Below are positions 53,986 through 63,499 of a stretch of DNA of 64,000 nucleotides, piece by piece; position 1 is the first letter of the stretch, and each line of letters opens with the position of its first letter. A model generated the notes under the pieces. That model worked only from the letters and a program-made list of their open reading frames with translations, was not told the DNA's origin and did not search any database. The stretch comes from PALSA-612 sp963765295 (GTDB lineage Bacteria > Actinomycetota > Thermoleophilia > Gaiellales > Gaiellaceae): positions 1,426,001-1,490,000 of the forward strand of contig CAVXVO010000005.1 in assembly GCA_963765295.1 (NCBI GenBank). The letters run 5' to 3'. The position numbers and the translations under genes were made by a program.

Positions 53986-54982
53986 ATGCGAGCAATAAGA
54001 ATCATGGCGTTCTCGATCGTCGTGGCGGGTCTCGTGGCGAGTGTGGCGGCGGCTCGGACGAAGGACACGAACTTGTCGCTGGTCGGCTATTCGACCCCGA
54101 AGACCGTGATGGGCAAGATCATCTCCGCCTGGGAGCAGACGCCGGACGGCAAGGGCGTGTCGTTCACCACGTCGTACGGTCCGTCGGGCGACCAGGCGCG
54201 TGCGGTCGCGGCCGGCCTGAAGGCCGATCTGGTCTTCCTGTCGACCGGCGACGACGTCAACACGCTCGTCGACGCCGGCCTCGTCGCCCCCAACTGGCAG
54301 AAGCAGTCGTACGGAGGGAACGAGGCGTACTCGGTGGTTGCGTTCGCATTCCGAGGCAGTAATCCGAAGCACATCAAGACCTGGGACGACCTGGTCAAGC
54401 CCGGGGTGCAGATCGTGACGCCGAACCCGTTCAGCTCGGGGTCTGCGAAGTGGAACGTGCTGGCTGCCTACGCAGCCGCGCGGCGGGAGGGCAAGACGGA
54501 CAAGCAGGCCCAGGCGTTCGTGCAGAAGCTGTTCAAGAACGTCGTCTCGCAGGACAGCTCGGGCCGGAACGCCACGAACACGTTCCTGTCCGGCAAGGGC
54601 GACGTCCTGCTCACCTACGAAAGCGAAGCGGTCGCTGCCCAGCAGGCCGGCCAGAACATCGGCTACCTGGTGCCGGGTCGGACGATGCTGATCGAGCTGC
54701 CGATCGCACCGGTCAAGACGAGCTCGAACCTCGCGCTCGTGAACAAGTTCATCGCGTATCACGAAGACCGCGCCGGCACAGGACCTGCTCGCCCAGTACG
54801 GCTACCGGCCGGTCCTCAAGTCGGTCGCGAAGAAGTACAAGTCGAAGTTCCCGACACGCGGTCTGATCACGATCGACAACTCCCTGTTCGGGGGGTGGCG
54901 CAAGGTCGACAAGCGCTGGTTCGATCCACAGAGCGGGCTGATGCTGGGGATCGAGAAGTCGGTCGGGGGCCCGACTGGCTAG
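53986..54982 (+). CDS. sbp: Sulfate/thiosulfate-binding protein of an ABC importer (one frameshift)
   Basis: About 331 residues. Signal peptide ends near AAA. SYGPSGDQARAVAAGLKADL is the anion-binding loop of Sbp/CysP, TPNPFSSGSAKWN the second, and GDVLLTYESEA the third. Near 54770 the frame changes and QDLLAQYGYRPVLKSVAKKY to GGWRKVDKRWF continues to TAG 54982. AAGGGG precedes the ATG. It delivers sulfate or thiosulfate to the two permeases encoded next. Confidence 0.9.
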
Positions 54983-55805
54983 CACGACGTCAGTCGCGCG
55001 AGTCCACATTCCGAGCGAGAGGGCGCAGACCGCCCTCTCGCTCGGGTTTGTCACCGCCTTCCTTTCGGCGGTCGTCGTGCTGCCGATCGCCGCGGTCGTC
55101 TGGGAGTCGCGCTCGAACGGGGTGTCGAGCTTCTGGAGCGCCGTCTCGGACTCGCAGGCCGTCTCCGCGCTCGAGCTCAGCCTCGTCGCCGCGTTGATCG
55201 TGGCGGGGATCAACGCCGTCACCGGCACGATCATCGCCTGGGTGCTCGTGCGCGACGACTTCCGCGGCAAGAGCGTCGTCAACGCGATCATCGATCTCCC
55301 GTTCGCGCTGCCGACGATCGTCGCCGGTCTGACGCTGATCGCGCTCTACGGGCCCCGCTCGCCGGTCGGGATCGACGTCACGGGCACGCGCACCGCCATC
55401 GTCCTCGCGCTGTTGTTCGTCACGCTCCCGTTCGTCGTCCGGACGGTGCAGCCCGTGCTGCTCGAGCTCGACACCGAGATGGAGGAGGCGGCACGATCAC
55501 TCGGCGCGGGAGAGACGACCGTCTTCCGCCGCGTCGTCCTGCCGAACATCCTCCCCGGAATCCTCTCCGGCGTTGCGCTCGCCTTCGCGCGAGCGGTGGG
55601 CGAGATCGGCGCGCTCGTCCTCATCTCGGGCAACCTGCCGTACAGGACCCAGGTCGCGTCGGTCTTCATCTTCCAGCACATCCAGAGCGGCGACAAAGCC
55701 GGCGCGTCGGCGATTGCCGTCGTCTTGCTCGCGATCTCGTTCGCCGTGCTGCTCGTCATCGGAGCCATCCGACACTTCGCCACGAGGTACGAGCATGCCC
55801 GGTAA
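54975..55805 (+). CDS. cysT: Sulfate ABC transporter permease CysT (apparent CTG start)
   Basis: 276 residues with six membrane helices. The EAA loop reads EMEEAARSLGAGETTVFRR. RGKSVVNAIIDLPFALPTIVAGL is typical of CysT. The first in-frame GTG (55077) would remove most of helix 1; CTG 54975 gives an N-terminus (LASTTSVARVHIPSER) of normal length and overlaps the sbp stop by 8 bases. Forms a heteromer with CysW. Confidence 0.85.
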   Translation: MASTTSVARVHIPSERAQTALSLGFVTAFLSAVVVLPIAAVVWESRSNGVSSFWSAVSDSQAVSALELSLVAALIVAGINAVTGTIIAWVLVRDDFRGKSVVNAIIDLPFALPTIVAGLTLIALYGPRSPVGIDVTGTRTAIVLALLFVTLPFVVRTVQPVLLELDTEMEEAARSLGAGETTVFRRVVLPNILPGILSGVALAFARAVGEIGALVLISGNLPYRTQVASVFIFQHIQSGDKAGASAIAVVLLAISFAVLLVIGAIRHFATRYEHAR

Positions 55806-56601
55806 GTCTCTTCGCCGCCTCTCGCTACGCGGCTTCGCGCTCTTCTACCTGCTCGTCGTGCTGATGGGGCCGGTCGCCATCGTCTGCTGGCGAACCTTCG
55901 ACAACGGCATCGGGCACGTTTGGGACACGCTCACCGATCCCGCCACGGTGCACGCGTTCGTGCTCACGCTCGAGGTCACGGCCATCGCCGTCCCGATCAA
56001 CACGGTCTTCGGCATCGCCGTCGGGCTGGCGATCGTCCGCCGCGACTTTCCGCTCAAGGGTCTGCTCAACGCGTTCATCGACCTGCCGCTGGCCCTCTCC
56101 CCCGTCGTCGTCGGGCTATCGCTCTTCCTTCTCTACGGACGCGGAGGCTGGCTCGGGGACTGGTTCACGAGCCACGGGATCCAGGTCCTGTTCGCGCTCC
56201 CGGCGATGGTGCTGGCCACGATCTTCGTCTCGCTGCCGTTCGTCGCCCGGGAAGTCATCCCGACACTGCGCGAGATCGGCGACGAACAGGAACAGGCCGC
56301 CCACACGCTCGGCGCCACCGGGTGGCAGACCTTCTGGCGCATCACGCTCCCTGCCATCCGCTGGGCCGTCATCTACGGCGTCGTCCTCACGACCGCGCGC
56401 TGCCTCGGCGAGTACGGAGCCGTCGCGATCGTGTCCGGCCGGATCGAAGGCCAGACACAGACCGCCACGCTCGCGGTCGAGGACCACTACGACAACTTCG
56501 ACCTCCCGGGGGCGTACTCGATCTCCATGGTGCTGGCGGTGATGGCCATCCTCGTCCTCGTCGCGATGATCTTCCTCAAGCCCAAGGAGGCAACTGCATG
56601 A
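55795..56601 (+). CDS. cysW: Sulfate ABC transporter permease CysW
   Basis: 268 residues, six membrane helices. EAA loop: EQEQAAHTLGATGWQTFWR. DFPLKGLLNAFIDLPLALSP and CLGEYGAVAIVSGRIEGQTQ are CysW signatures. ATG lies 11 bases inside the end of cysT, and its own stop overlaps cysA, so the operon is translated as a unit. Confidence 0.9.
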   Translation: MPGKSLRRLSLRGFALFYLLVVLMGPVAIVCWRTFDNGIGHVWDTLTDPATVHAFVLTLEVTAIAVPINTVFGIAVGLAIVRRDFPLKGLLNAFIDLPLALSPVVVGLSLFLLYGRGGWLGDWFTSHGIQVLFALPAMVLATIFVSLPFVAREVIPTLREIGDEQEQAAHTLGATGWQTFWRITLPAIRWAVIYGVVLTTARCLGEYGAVAIVSGRIEGQTQTATLAVEDHYDNFDLPGAYSISMVLAVMAILVLVAMIFLKPKEATA

Positions 56602-57633
56602 GCATCGAGATCTCCGGCGTCGGCAAGCGGTTCGGCGATTTCGTCGCGCTCGACGACGTGACGCTCGAGGTCGAGTCCGGCTCGCTGACGGCACTCCTCG
56701 GCCCGAGCGGCAGCGGCAAGTCGACGCTCCTGCGCATCGTCGCGGGCCTCGAGAGCCCCGACACCGGCATTGTCCGGCTCGACGGCGAGGACGTCACCGC
56801 GCGAGCCCCGCAGGCGCGCGGCAGTCGGCTTCGTCTTCCAGCACTACGCGGCGTTCAAGCACATGACGGTGCGCAAGAACGTCGCCTTCGGCCTCGAGAT
56901 CCGCCGGCGACCGAAGGCCGAGGTCGCCGAGCGCGTCGACGAACTGCTCCGCCTCGTCCAGCTGCACGGCCTCGCCGACCGCTATCCCGCACAGCTCTCC
57001 GGCGGCCAGCGGCAGCGGATGGCGCTCGCCCGCGCACTCGCCGTCGAGCCGAGCGTGCTCCTCCTCGACGAGCCGTTCGGTGCCCTCGACGCCCGCGTGC
57101 GCAAGGAGCTCCGCCGCTGGCTGCGGCGGCTGCACGAGGAGCAGCAGGTGACGACGGTCATCGTCACGCACGACCAGGAGGAGGCGATGGACATCGCCGA
57201 CCGCATCGCGCTGATGCACGAGGGACGCATCCAGCAGATCGGCGGCCCGCGCGACCTCTACGAGTCGCCCGCGAACGACTTCGTGATGACGTTCTTCGGC
57301 CCCGTCGTCGAGACGGCCGAAGGACCGGTGCGCCCGCACGACCTCGCACTCTCGCTCGAGCCGCGCCCGGGCGCCTTCGAGGCCATGGTCGCCCGCGTCG
57401 TCCACCTCGGCTTCGAGGTGCGCGTCGACCTCGTCGACGGCACGGGCGAGGCGTTCTCGGCCCAGCTCACCCGTGACGAGGAGGCCGAGCTCGAGCTCGA
57501 GAGCGGCCAGATCGTCTTCGTCTCGCCACGGAACGGGTTGGCGAGCGCGGTGAGCCCGGCAGGAGCGAGCGCGGTGGGAGTCGGCTCAGTGGGGACGCCA
57601 GGACTCGGGGTCGGCAAGCAGCTCGTCCAGTGA
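56598..57633 (+). CDS. cysA: Sulfate ABC transporter ATPase CysA (one frameshift)
   Basis: Walker A GPSGSGKST, signature LSGGQRQRMALARAL, Walker B LLLDEPFGALD and H-loop VTHDQ are all present. The frame changes near 56820: the Q-loop GFVFQHYAAFKHMTV continues one frame later. Deleting one base in a GCGCGC run restores the protein. A TOBE-like domain follows (VRPHDLALSLEPRPG). The last 16 residues run into the antisense end of the Rrf2 gene. It powers sulfate or thiosulfate import. Confidence 0.9.
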
Positions 57634-58044
57634 GGCGGGGAGCTCGCCCCGCGCCACGTCGGCGAGGGTGACCGACTCGAGCACGCTGCGCAGACTGGCA
57701 CGGACGGCGATCCAGACCTGGCGTAGCGGCTCGGCAACGCCTGCGTACTCGACCGCCTCGGGTCGGGTGCCACGCACGTTCGCGAGCGGGCCCTCGACGG
57801 CCCGGATCACCTCGGCCAGCGTGATCTCCGCGGCCGGCCGCGCCAGCCAGTAGCCGCCCTCCGCCCCGCGCTGGCTCTGCACGAGGCCCGAGTGCCGCAG
57901 CTCGAGCAGGATGTTCTCGAGGAACTTGGTCGGGATGCCCTGCGCCCGCGCGAGCTGCTCTCCCTTGACGGGACCGGCGCCCTCGGCCGCGGCCAGCTCG
58001 GCCGCCGCCCGGAGCGCGTAGTCGGCCTTGGCGGAGACGCGCAT
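57586..58044 (-). CDS. Rrf2-family regulator without cluster cysteines (CymR-like)
   Basis: 152 residues. The winged helix is MRVSAKADYALRAAAELA with QLARAQGIPTKFLENILLEL, followed by SQRGAEGGYWLARP, the Rrf2 signature. The protein has no Cys at all, so unlike IscR or NsrR it cannot hold an Fe-S cluster. CymR, the cysteine-metabolism repressor of Bacillus, is also cluster-free. Its position next to the sulfate importer suggests it controls sulfur uptake. The promoter-like CAGAAT lies 6 bases before the ATG. Its 3' end overlaps cysA by 48 bases. Confidence 0.8.
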   Translation of the reverse strand: MRVSAKADYALRAAAELAAAEGAGPVKGEQLARAQGIPTKFLENILLELRHSGLVQSQRGAEGGYWLARPAAEITLAEVIRAVEGPLANVRGTRPEAVEYAGVAEPLRQVWIAVRASLRSVLESVTLADVARGELPASLDELLADPESWRPH

Positions 58045-58072
58045 GGTTCGATTCTGTCAGGGCTCCATTCGC

Positions 58073-58279
58073 TCAGGGCTCGGTCTGGCCCAGGATCCTG
58101 AGCACCTGGTCGGCGAGGACGACCATCCGCAACGCGCCCTGGTAGGCGGGATCAGCCCGGCCGCGTTGCTCCTCGAACACCTCGGCCATCTCCATCCCGA
58201 ACGCGCGCCAGCGACGGACGGCGTCGACCACGACGTGGTACTCCGCGTCCGCAAGGACGTGGCCGCCGACCTCGCTCAC
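58073..58279 (-). CDS. Small helical protein of unknown function
   Basis: 68 residues from a GTG that overlaps the hydrolase stop. The sequence is amphipathic helix throughout (EYHVVVDAVRRWRAFGMEM, ADQVLRILGQTEP). The stop/start overlap and codon bias support a real gene co-translated with the hydrolase. No family recognised. Confidence 0.5.
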   Translation of the reverse strand: MSEVGGHVLADAEYHVVVDAVRRWRAFGMEMAEVFEEQRGRADPAYQGALRMVVLADQVLRILGQTEP

Positions 58280-59115
58280 CGGAGCCCGCCGAGAAACTCG
58301 CCCACGATGCGCCCGGTCTCCCCGGGCCGCTCCCACCACGGAAAGTGGCCGCACTCCGGGATCGTCTCGAGCCGGGCGCCGGGAACGAGCGCCGCCGTGC
58401 GCTCCACGGAGGACAGCGGCAGCGGATCGAGGGTGCCGTGCACGAACAGCATCGGCAGCCTGACCGAGGGCAGCCCCTCGACGAGCGTCCCGCGCGCAAA
58501 GTGCTCGGCGATCGAGGCGTTCGTATCGGTCGAGCACTCGCGGCCGATCCGCGGCGGGACGGCCGTCACGCCGGCCGGATCGGCGAAGTACTGCGGCCAG
58601 ATCAGCGTGAAGCGCTCCTGGATCTCCTCCTCGGTCGCCTCGCCGCGCCGGCGGCGCGCTTCGACCTCCTCGACGCGCGCCTGCTGCTCGGGCGTGAGTC
58701 CTCGGACCAGGTTCGCGCTCATCTCGGCGAACACGTCGCCGTACGCGCCAAGCGGGTCGACGGCGATCACGCCCAGAAGCCGCTCCGGCCGCGTCACGGC
58801 CAGGTGGAGGGCGAGATGGCCGCCCCAGGAGTGTCCGACCGCCCAGGCGCGCTCGATCCCGACGTGGTCGAGGACGGCGCTCGCGTCGGCCGCGTGCGAC
58901 TCGATCGTGTACGGACCGCCGACTGTCGACGGCGGCACGCCGCGTTGCGTGTACCGCAGCGTGGAAAAGAACCCGCCGAGCTCGGTCGCGAGTCCCTCCG
59001 TGTAGTCCGGGATCGCCGGCCCGCCGTGGAGGACGAGCGCGGGCGGCCCCTGACCGCCACGGTGGCCGACGAGAACGCCTCCGTCGACCGGCACCTCGAA
59101 CGGCTGCTCCGTCAC
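58276..59115 (-). CDS. Alpha/beta hydrolase, proline iminopeptidase-like
   Basis: 279 residues. VLHGGPAIPDYTEGLATEL carries the HGGP oxyanion motif typical of prolyl aminopeptidases; the nucleophile elbow is GHSWGGHLA; the acid lies in VHGTLDPLPL and the His in ECGHFPWWE. YTQRGVPPS matches the family's DQRG-like segment. Peptide or ester substrate uncertain. GTG overlaps the CDF gene's stop. Confidence 0.8.
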   Translation of the reverse strand: MTEQPFEVPVDGGVLVGHRGGQGPPALVLHGGPAIPDYTEGLATELGGFFSTLRYTQRGVPPSTVGGPYTIESHAADASAVLDHVGIERAWAVGHSWGGHLALHLAVTRPERLLGVIAVDPLGAYGDVFAEMSANLVRGLTPEQQARVEEVEARRRRGEATEEEIQERFTLIWPQYFADPAGVTAVPPRIGRECSTDTNASIAEHFARGTLVEGLPSVRLPMLFVHGTLDPLPLSSVERTAALVPGARLETIPECGHFPWWERPGETGRIVGEFLGGLR

Positions 59116-60030
59116 TTCGCCGCCTCGCGCTCGAACGTCTGCAGCTGCACCACCGAAGGCTGCGCGTGGTCGACCTGAAGCGTCGTGTGATCGAGATCGA
59201 AGCGCTCCCGAAGAACGGATTCGATCGTCCTGCGCACGCCGTGACAATCCGCGCCCGGCTCGACGAGGACATGCGCCGACACGGCGAGGAAGCCGCTCGT
59301 CACCGTCCAGACGTGGAGATCGTGCGCCTCGACGACGTGCGGGACTGCCACGATGGCGCGGCCGACCTCGTCCGGGTCGATCTCCTCCGGCGCCACCTCG
59401 AGGAAGATCGCCGTCGAGTCGCGGAGGAGCGAGTACGCGGCCCAGAACATGAGCGTGGCGACGAACAGGCTCGCGACCGGATCGGCGCGGTTCCAGCCTG
59501 CGATCAGCACGAGAGCACCCGCGATCGCGGTGCCGACGAAGGCGGCCAGGTCGCTCGCCACGTGGAGGAAGGCGCCGCGGACGTTCAGGCTCTCCCGGCT
59601 CGCGCGCGAGAGGACGAGCGTCGCGGCGAGATTGACGGCGATGCCGGCCAGGGCGACGGCGAGCACGATCCCGCCCGACACGTCCGGCGGGCGACACGAG
59701 GCGCCTCACGGCTTCGTAGACGATCCAGATGCCGACGAGCGCGAGCATGAGGCCGTTCGCCTGGGCGGCCAGGATCTCGACCCGCTTGAAGCCGAACGTC
59801 CACCGGCCGCGCGCGGGCCGGGCCGAGACGGCGGCGGCGAACAGCGCGAAGCCGAGCGCGGCGGTATCGGAGAAGAGGTGGCCGGAATCCGCGAGCAGCG
59901 CGACGGAGTCGGCGACGATCCCGGCCACGAGCTCGGCGATCGTGAGGCCGGCGATCAGGACGAGCGCGATCGTCAGCGCCCGCCGATCGGCGTTCCTTCT
60001 GTCGTGATCGTGCCCGTGGTGGCCCGGCAT
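59112..60030 (-). CDS. Cation diffusion facilitator, CzcD/ZitB-like (one frameshift)
   Basis: About 305 residues. A His-rich start (GHHGHDHD) precedes six membrane helices. Zinc-site motifs DSGHLFSD (helix 2) and FLHVASDL (helix 5) are intact. Near 59690 the frame changes, and GIVLAVALAGIAVNLAATLV continues in another. The C-terminal cytoplasmic domain carries VEAHDLHVWTVTSG. Expected to export Zn, Co or Cd using protons. It leads a three-gene unit with the hydrolase and small protein. Confidence 0.85.
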
Positions 60031-60119
60031 GGAAACCCGGAGAAAGGCTAACGGTCGAAAACGGTGCTATCCGAACCCGCGAATCGTTCGTCTAGATATG
60101 TCGTGAAGAGACGAAGACG

Positions 60120-62523
60120 ATGAGCGCCACCCCGTCTGCCCCCCGCCTCACCCCTCCCGAGGTGCCTGCAGAACTCGGTGACCAGTGGCGCGCGCTGCGA
60201 CGCGCGGCCACCATCGTCTGCCTCCTCGCCACACCGGCCGTCTTCGTCTGGCTGTACGAGCGCGACAACATCCCGCTCGGCTGGTCGATCGTGCTCACGA
60301 TCGCCGCCGCGGGCGCCTTCAGGGGCGGGCTCGACCTCATCTTCCGCCGCTTCATCCCCTGGCCGACACTGTTCGGCGCCAAGGACCCGCGCCTGGCCGA
60401 AGAAGACGTCCTCAATCGCCGGCGTGCCTGGTTCTGGCGCTCCCTCTACCGGTTCGCATGGATCATCGCCGTCTTCATCACGGTGGTCTTCGTCGTCCAG
60501 CGACTGTTCGGCGAGGACGGGATCACGTGGTGGGGGACGGCGCAGGCCATCTGCGTCGGCGCCGCCGAGGCGATCGGCTCCCGCACCTGGTGGACGCAGG
60601 CGTTTCTCGTCTTCTTCCTGTTCATCGCCAACTTCCTCATCTTCATGGGCCCGATGATGCTGATGGGCATCTCGCAGATCCGCGGCTACGAGCCCGGGGA
60701 CGCGACGTGGGGCGTGAAGCTCAAGGACGTGCGAGGACAGGCCGAGGCCAAGGAGGAGGTGCGGCGGATCGTCGACCTGTGGCAGTCGGGCGAACTGTTC
60801 GAGAAGGCGGGTGGCAAACGCGAGCGAGGCCTTCTCTTCCTCGGCGCGCCCGGGACGGGGAAGACCATGCTCGCGAAGGCGATCGCGACGGGCTTCAACT
60901 CGCCGATCGTGACCATCCCCGGCTCCGGCTTCGCCCAGACGTTCATCGGCGTCGACGCGCTGATCGTCCGCTGGCTTGCCCGCAAGGCGAAGAAGCTGGC
61001 CGCGAAATGGGGCGGCCAGTGCATCGTCTTCATCGACGAGATCGACGCCGTCGGGCATGCGCCGGCAGGCGCTGCAGGGCGCGTCGATGACGCCGGTCTC
61101 GGGCGCGAACTTCTACGGGACGTGGGGCGCCGTCAACTCCTCCGGCGACCTCGTCGTCGAGAGCCCGGCCTGGCGCGACTACCTTTTCGCGCTGCGTGCG
61201 CCCGAGTCGCGCTCGCCCTACCCGCCCTGGATGCACAAGCTCGGCAACATCCTCAACCAGGGCGCCTTCCCGGGAATGATGGGCGGAGGCCAGGGCCAGC
61301 TCGCCCTCAACCAGCTGCTCGTCACGATGGACGGAATCGACAACCCGCCGTTCTTCCGCCGCATGATCACGAACCGTACGAACACGATCCTGGACGCGAT
61401 GTACATCATCCCGCGCCGGATCGGCGCCGTGTCGCTGCGGATCCCGCAGGCGCGCCCCACCGGCAACCAGATCTACTTCATCGGCGCCACCAACGTGCCG
61501 ATCGAGAACCTCGACCCAGCCCTGACCCGGCCGGGACGCATGGGCCGGCACGTGTGGTTCCGCACGCCGACCAAGGAGGATCGGAAGGACATCTTCGACC
61601 TCTACCTCGATCGCGTCTCGCACAATCCCGAGCTCGACCACGAGCAGCGTCGGGACGAGATCGCTCGCATCACGAACGGCTACTCGCCCGCGATGATCGA
61701 GCAGATCTGCTCGATGGCGCTGACGAATGCCCACCACGACGGGAAGGTCTCGTTCGACTGGCAAGACCTCGTGGCCGCCATGACCACGATCGAGTCGGGC
61801 ACCGCCGTCGGCGTCCGCTACGTCGACTCGGAGACGCGCGCGGTCGCGATCCACGAGGCGGGCCACGCGACGGCGGCACACATCTACCGGCCGAACCTCG
61901 AGTCGAGTCGCCTCTCGATCCGCATGCGCGGCGGCTCGCTCGGCCATCACCAGGCCTTCGAGAAAGAGGAGCGCTTCAGCCAGTGGCAGTCGGAGGCCGT
62001 CGGGAACCTGATCCACACGCTCGGTGCGATGGCGGCCGAGCTCGCGTTCTACGGCGAGAACTCGAGCGGCGTCGGCGGCGATCTCGGCCATGCAACGTCG
62101 AGCGCGGCGATGATGGTCGGCGCGGCGGGCATGGGACCGCAGATCGTGGACATTCCGGCCTGCGCCCGCATGGACGACGAGAGCACCGAGCAGGCACGCG
62201 AGCGGATGATGCGGCGCTTCGAGAAGATCGGGCTGACGCTGATGAACCGCACGCGCGGCTCGGCCGACTTCCACGCCGACCCGGTCGCAGCCGTCCTCCG
62301 CGACCCGTTCAAGCGGGCCGCGGCCGCGCAGATCATGGGCCAGGCGTTCGTGACGGCGCACAACTTCATCGAGCACAACCGCGAGTCGGTCGAAAGGGTC
62401 GCTGACGCCGTGATCGAGAAGCAGGAGCTCTACGGCGACGAGCTGGTCCGGCTGCTCGACTCGGTCCACCTCGAGAAGCCCGAGATCGACCTCTCGAAGG
62501 AGGAGTCGTGGCCGAGGCTCTAG
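60120..62523 (+). CDS. Divergent FtsH-like membrane AAA protease with insertions (one frameshift)
   Basis: About 800 residues. Four membrane segments lie in the first 185 residues, unlike the two of classical FtsH. The AAA module has Walker A GAPGTGKT (242-249), Walker B IVFIDEID, and arginine-finger segment ALTRPGRMGRH; the M41 zinc motif is HEAGHATAA. Two extra segments of about 60 and 40 residues interrupt the AAA core between Walker B and LNQLLVTMDG and between that and IGATN. The frame changes near 61058 in a GGG run (DAVG-MRRQALQ). It overlaps the next gene, a membrane protein. Confidence 0.85.
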
Positions 62524-63380
62524 GCGGCAAGGGCACGGACGGGCAGGCGCCTGCACCCGCGCAGGCGACGGCCGGACAGGCTCCCGCAGCCGAGCCGGAG
62601 CCGTTTTTCCGGCCGAGTGCCCGCGACGTCGCGATCAACCAGCGCCGGTTCGGACTCGCCTATCTCGTACTCGCGATCGGCGTCGGCGTCGCGGTCGGCT
62701 TCGGCATCGTCCTCATCGGCCGCGGCAGCAGTCACGCCAATCGAGGCCCGCAGGGCTTCGCGCCCGCACAGCAGGGCGAGCTCGGAGCACGCGAGATCGC
62801 GAACCACGTGATGCACGAGTACAAGGGCGAGGCCGGGGACGACTTCGTCGGCGTCATCGGGCAGCGAGCCTCGTACCAGAACCTGGCGATCCACGATTAT
62901 CTCGTCCGTCCGTCGGATGCCCAGACGCCGAAGGACACGAAGGCCCTCCCGGTCGGAAACGGGATCATGTTCCTCATGTGCGGCGGCGGCACGAACTGCG
63001 CGATCACCGGCACCTCGCAGGCGACGCAGAACCTCACGCTCCTCGTCGAGCAGGAGGCGCTCGAGTTGACGCTCCGGACGTTCAAGAACGACGCCGCCGT
63101 GCAGACGGTGACAGTACTGATGCCGCCGCTCTCGAGCCAGCGGAACACCGGCCACGATCTCGTCTCGGTCGCGGAGCGGAGGAACTTCTCCGCGCTGATC
63201 GATCAGCCGCTCTCTCAGACGATCCCGCAGCGCGGGCCGTACTCCGCGGGCGACGTCGGGCCGGACACCGCGAACACGATCGCGTTCTACCTCCACCCGG
63301 AGATGTACCTGTACCGGGCCGACTCGCTGCCCGACGGCACGCCGACGCTGATCCTCGATCCGTATCCACACGGCGACTGA
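62508..63380 (+). CDS. Membrane-anchored partner protein of the FtsH-like protease
   Basis: 290 residues from GTG 62508, which lies 16 bases inside the protease gene. An Ala/Pro-rich cytoplasmic lead of about 45 residues is followed by one membrane helix (about 49-72) and an extracytoplasmic domain of about 210 residues with two Cys in MCGGGTNCAI. No family recognised. The strict overlap suggests fixed stoichiometry with the protease, as substrate, adaptor or modulator. Confidence 0.7.
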   Translation: MAEALGGKGTDGQAPAPAQATAGQAPAAEPEPFFRPSARDVAINQRRFGLAYLVLAIGVGVAVGFGIVLIGRGSSHANRGPQGFAPAQQGELGAREIANHVMHEYKGEAGDDFVGVIGQRASYQNLAIHDYLVRPSDAQTPKDTKALPVGNGIMFLMCGGGTNCAITGTSQATQNLTLLVEQEALELTLRTFKNDAAVQTVTVLMPPLSSQRNTGHDLVSVAERRNFSALIDQPLSQTIPQRGPYSAGDVGPDTANTIAFYLHPEMYLYRADSLPDGTPTLILDPYPHGD

Positions 63381-63499
63381 AGGCGCCGACCCAACGTAAC
63401 AGGTTCGTAAATCGTCCTTGCCGAGCCGGGATCCGTGGATCGCGGGAGCTATAAAGAACTCGCACCACAAGGAGCAAAAGCCACGGTGGAGGTGGAGGA

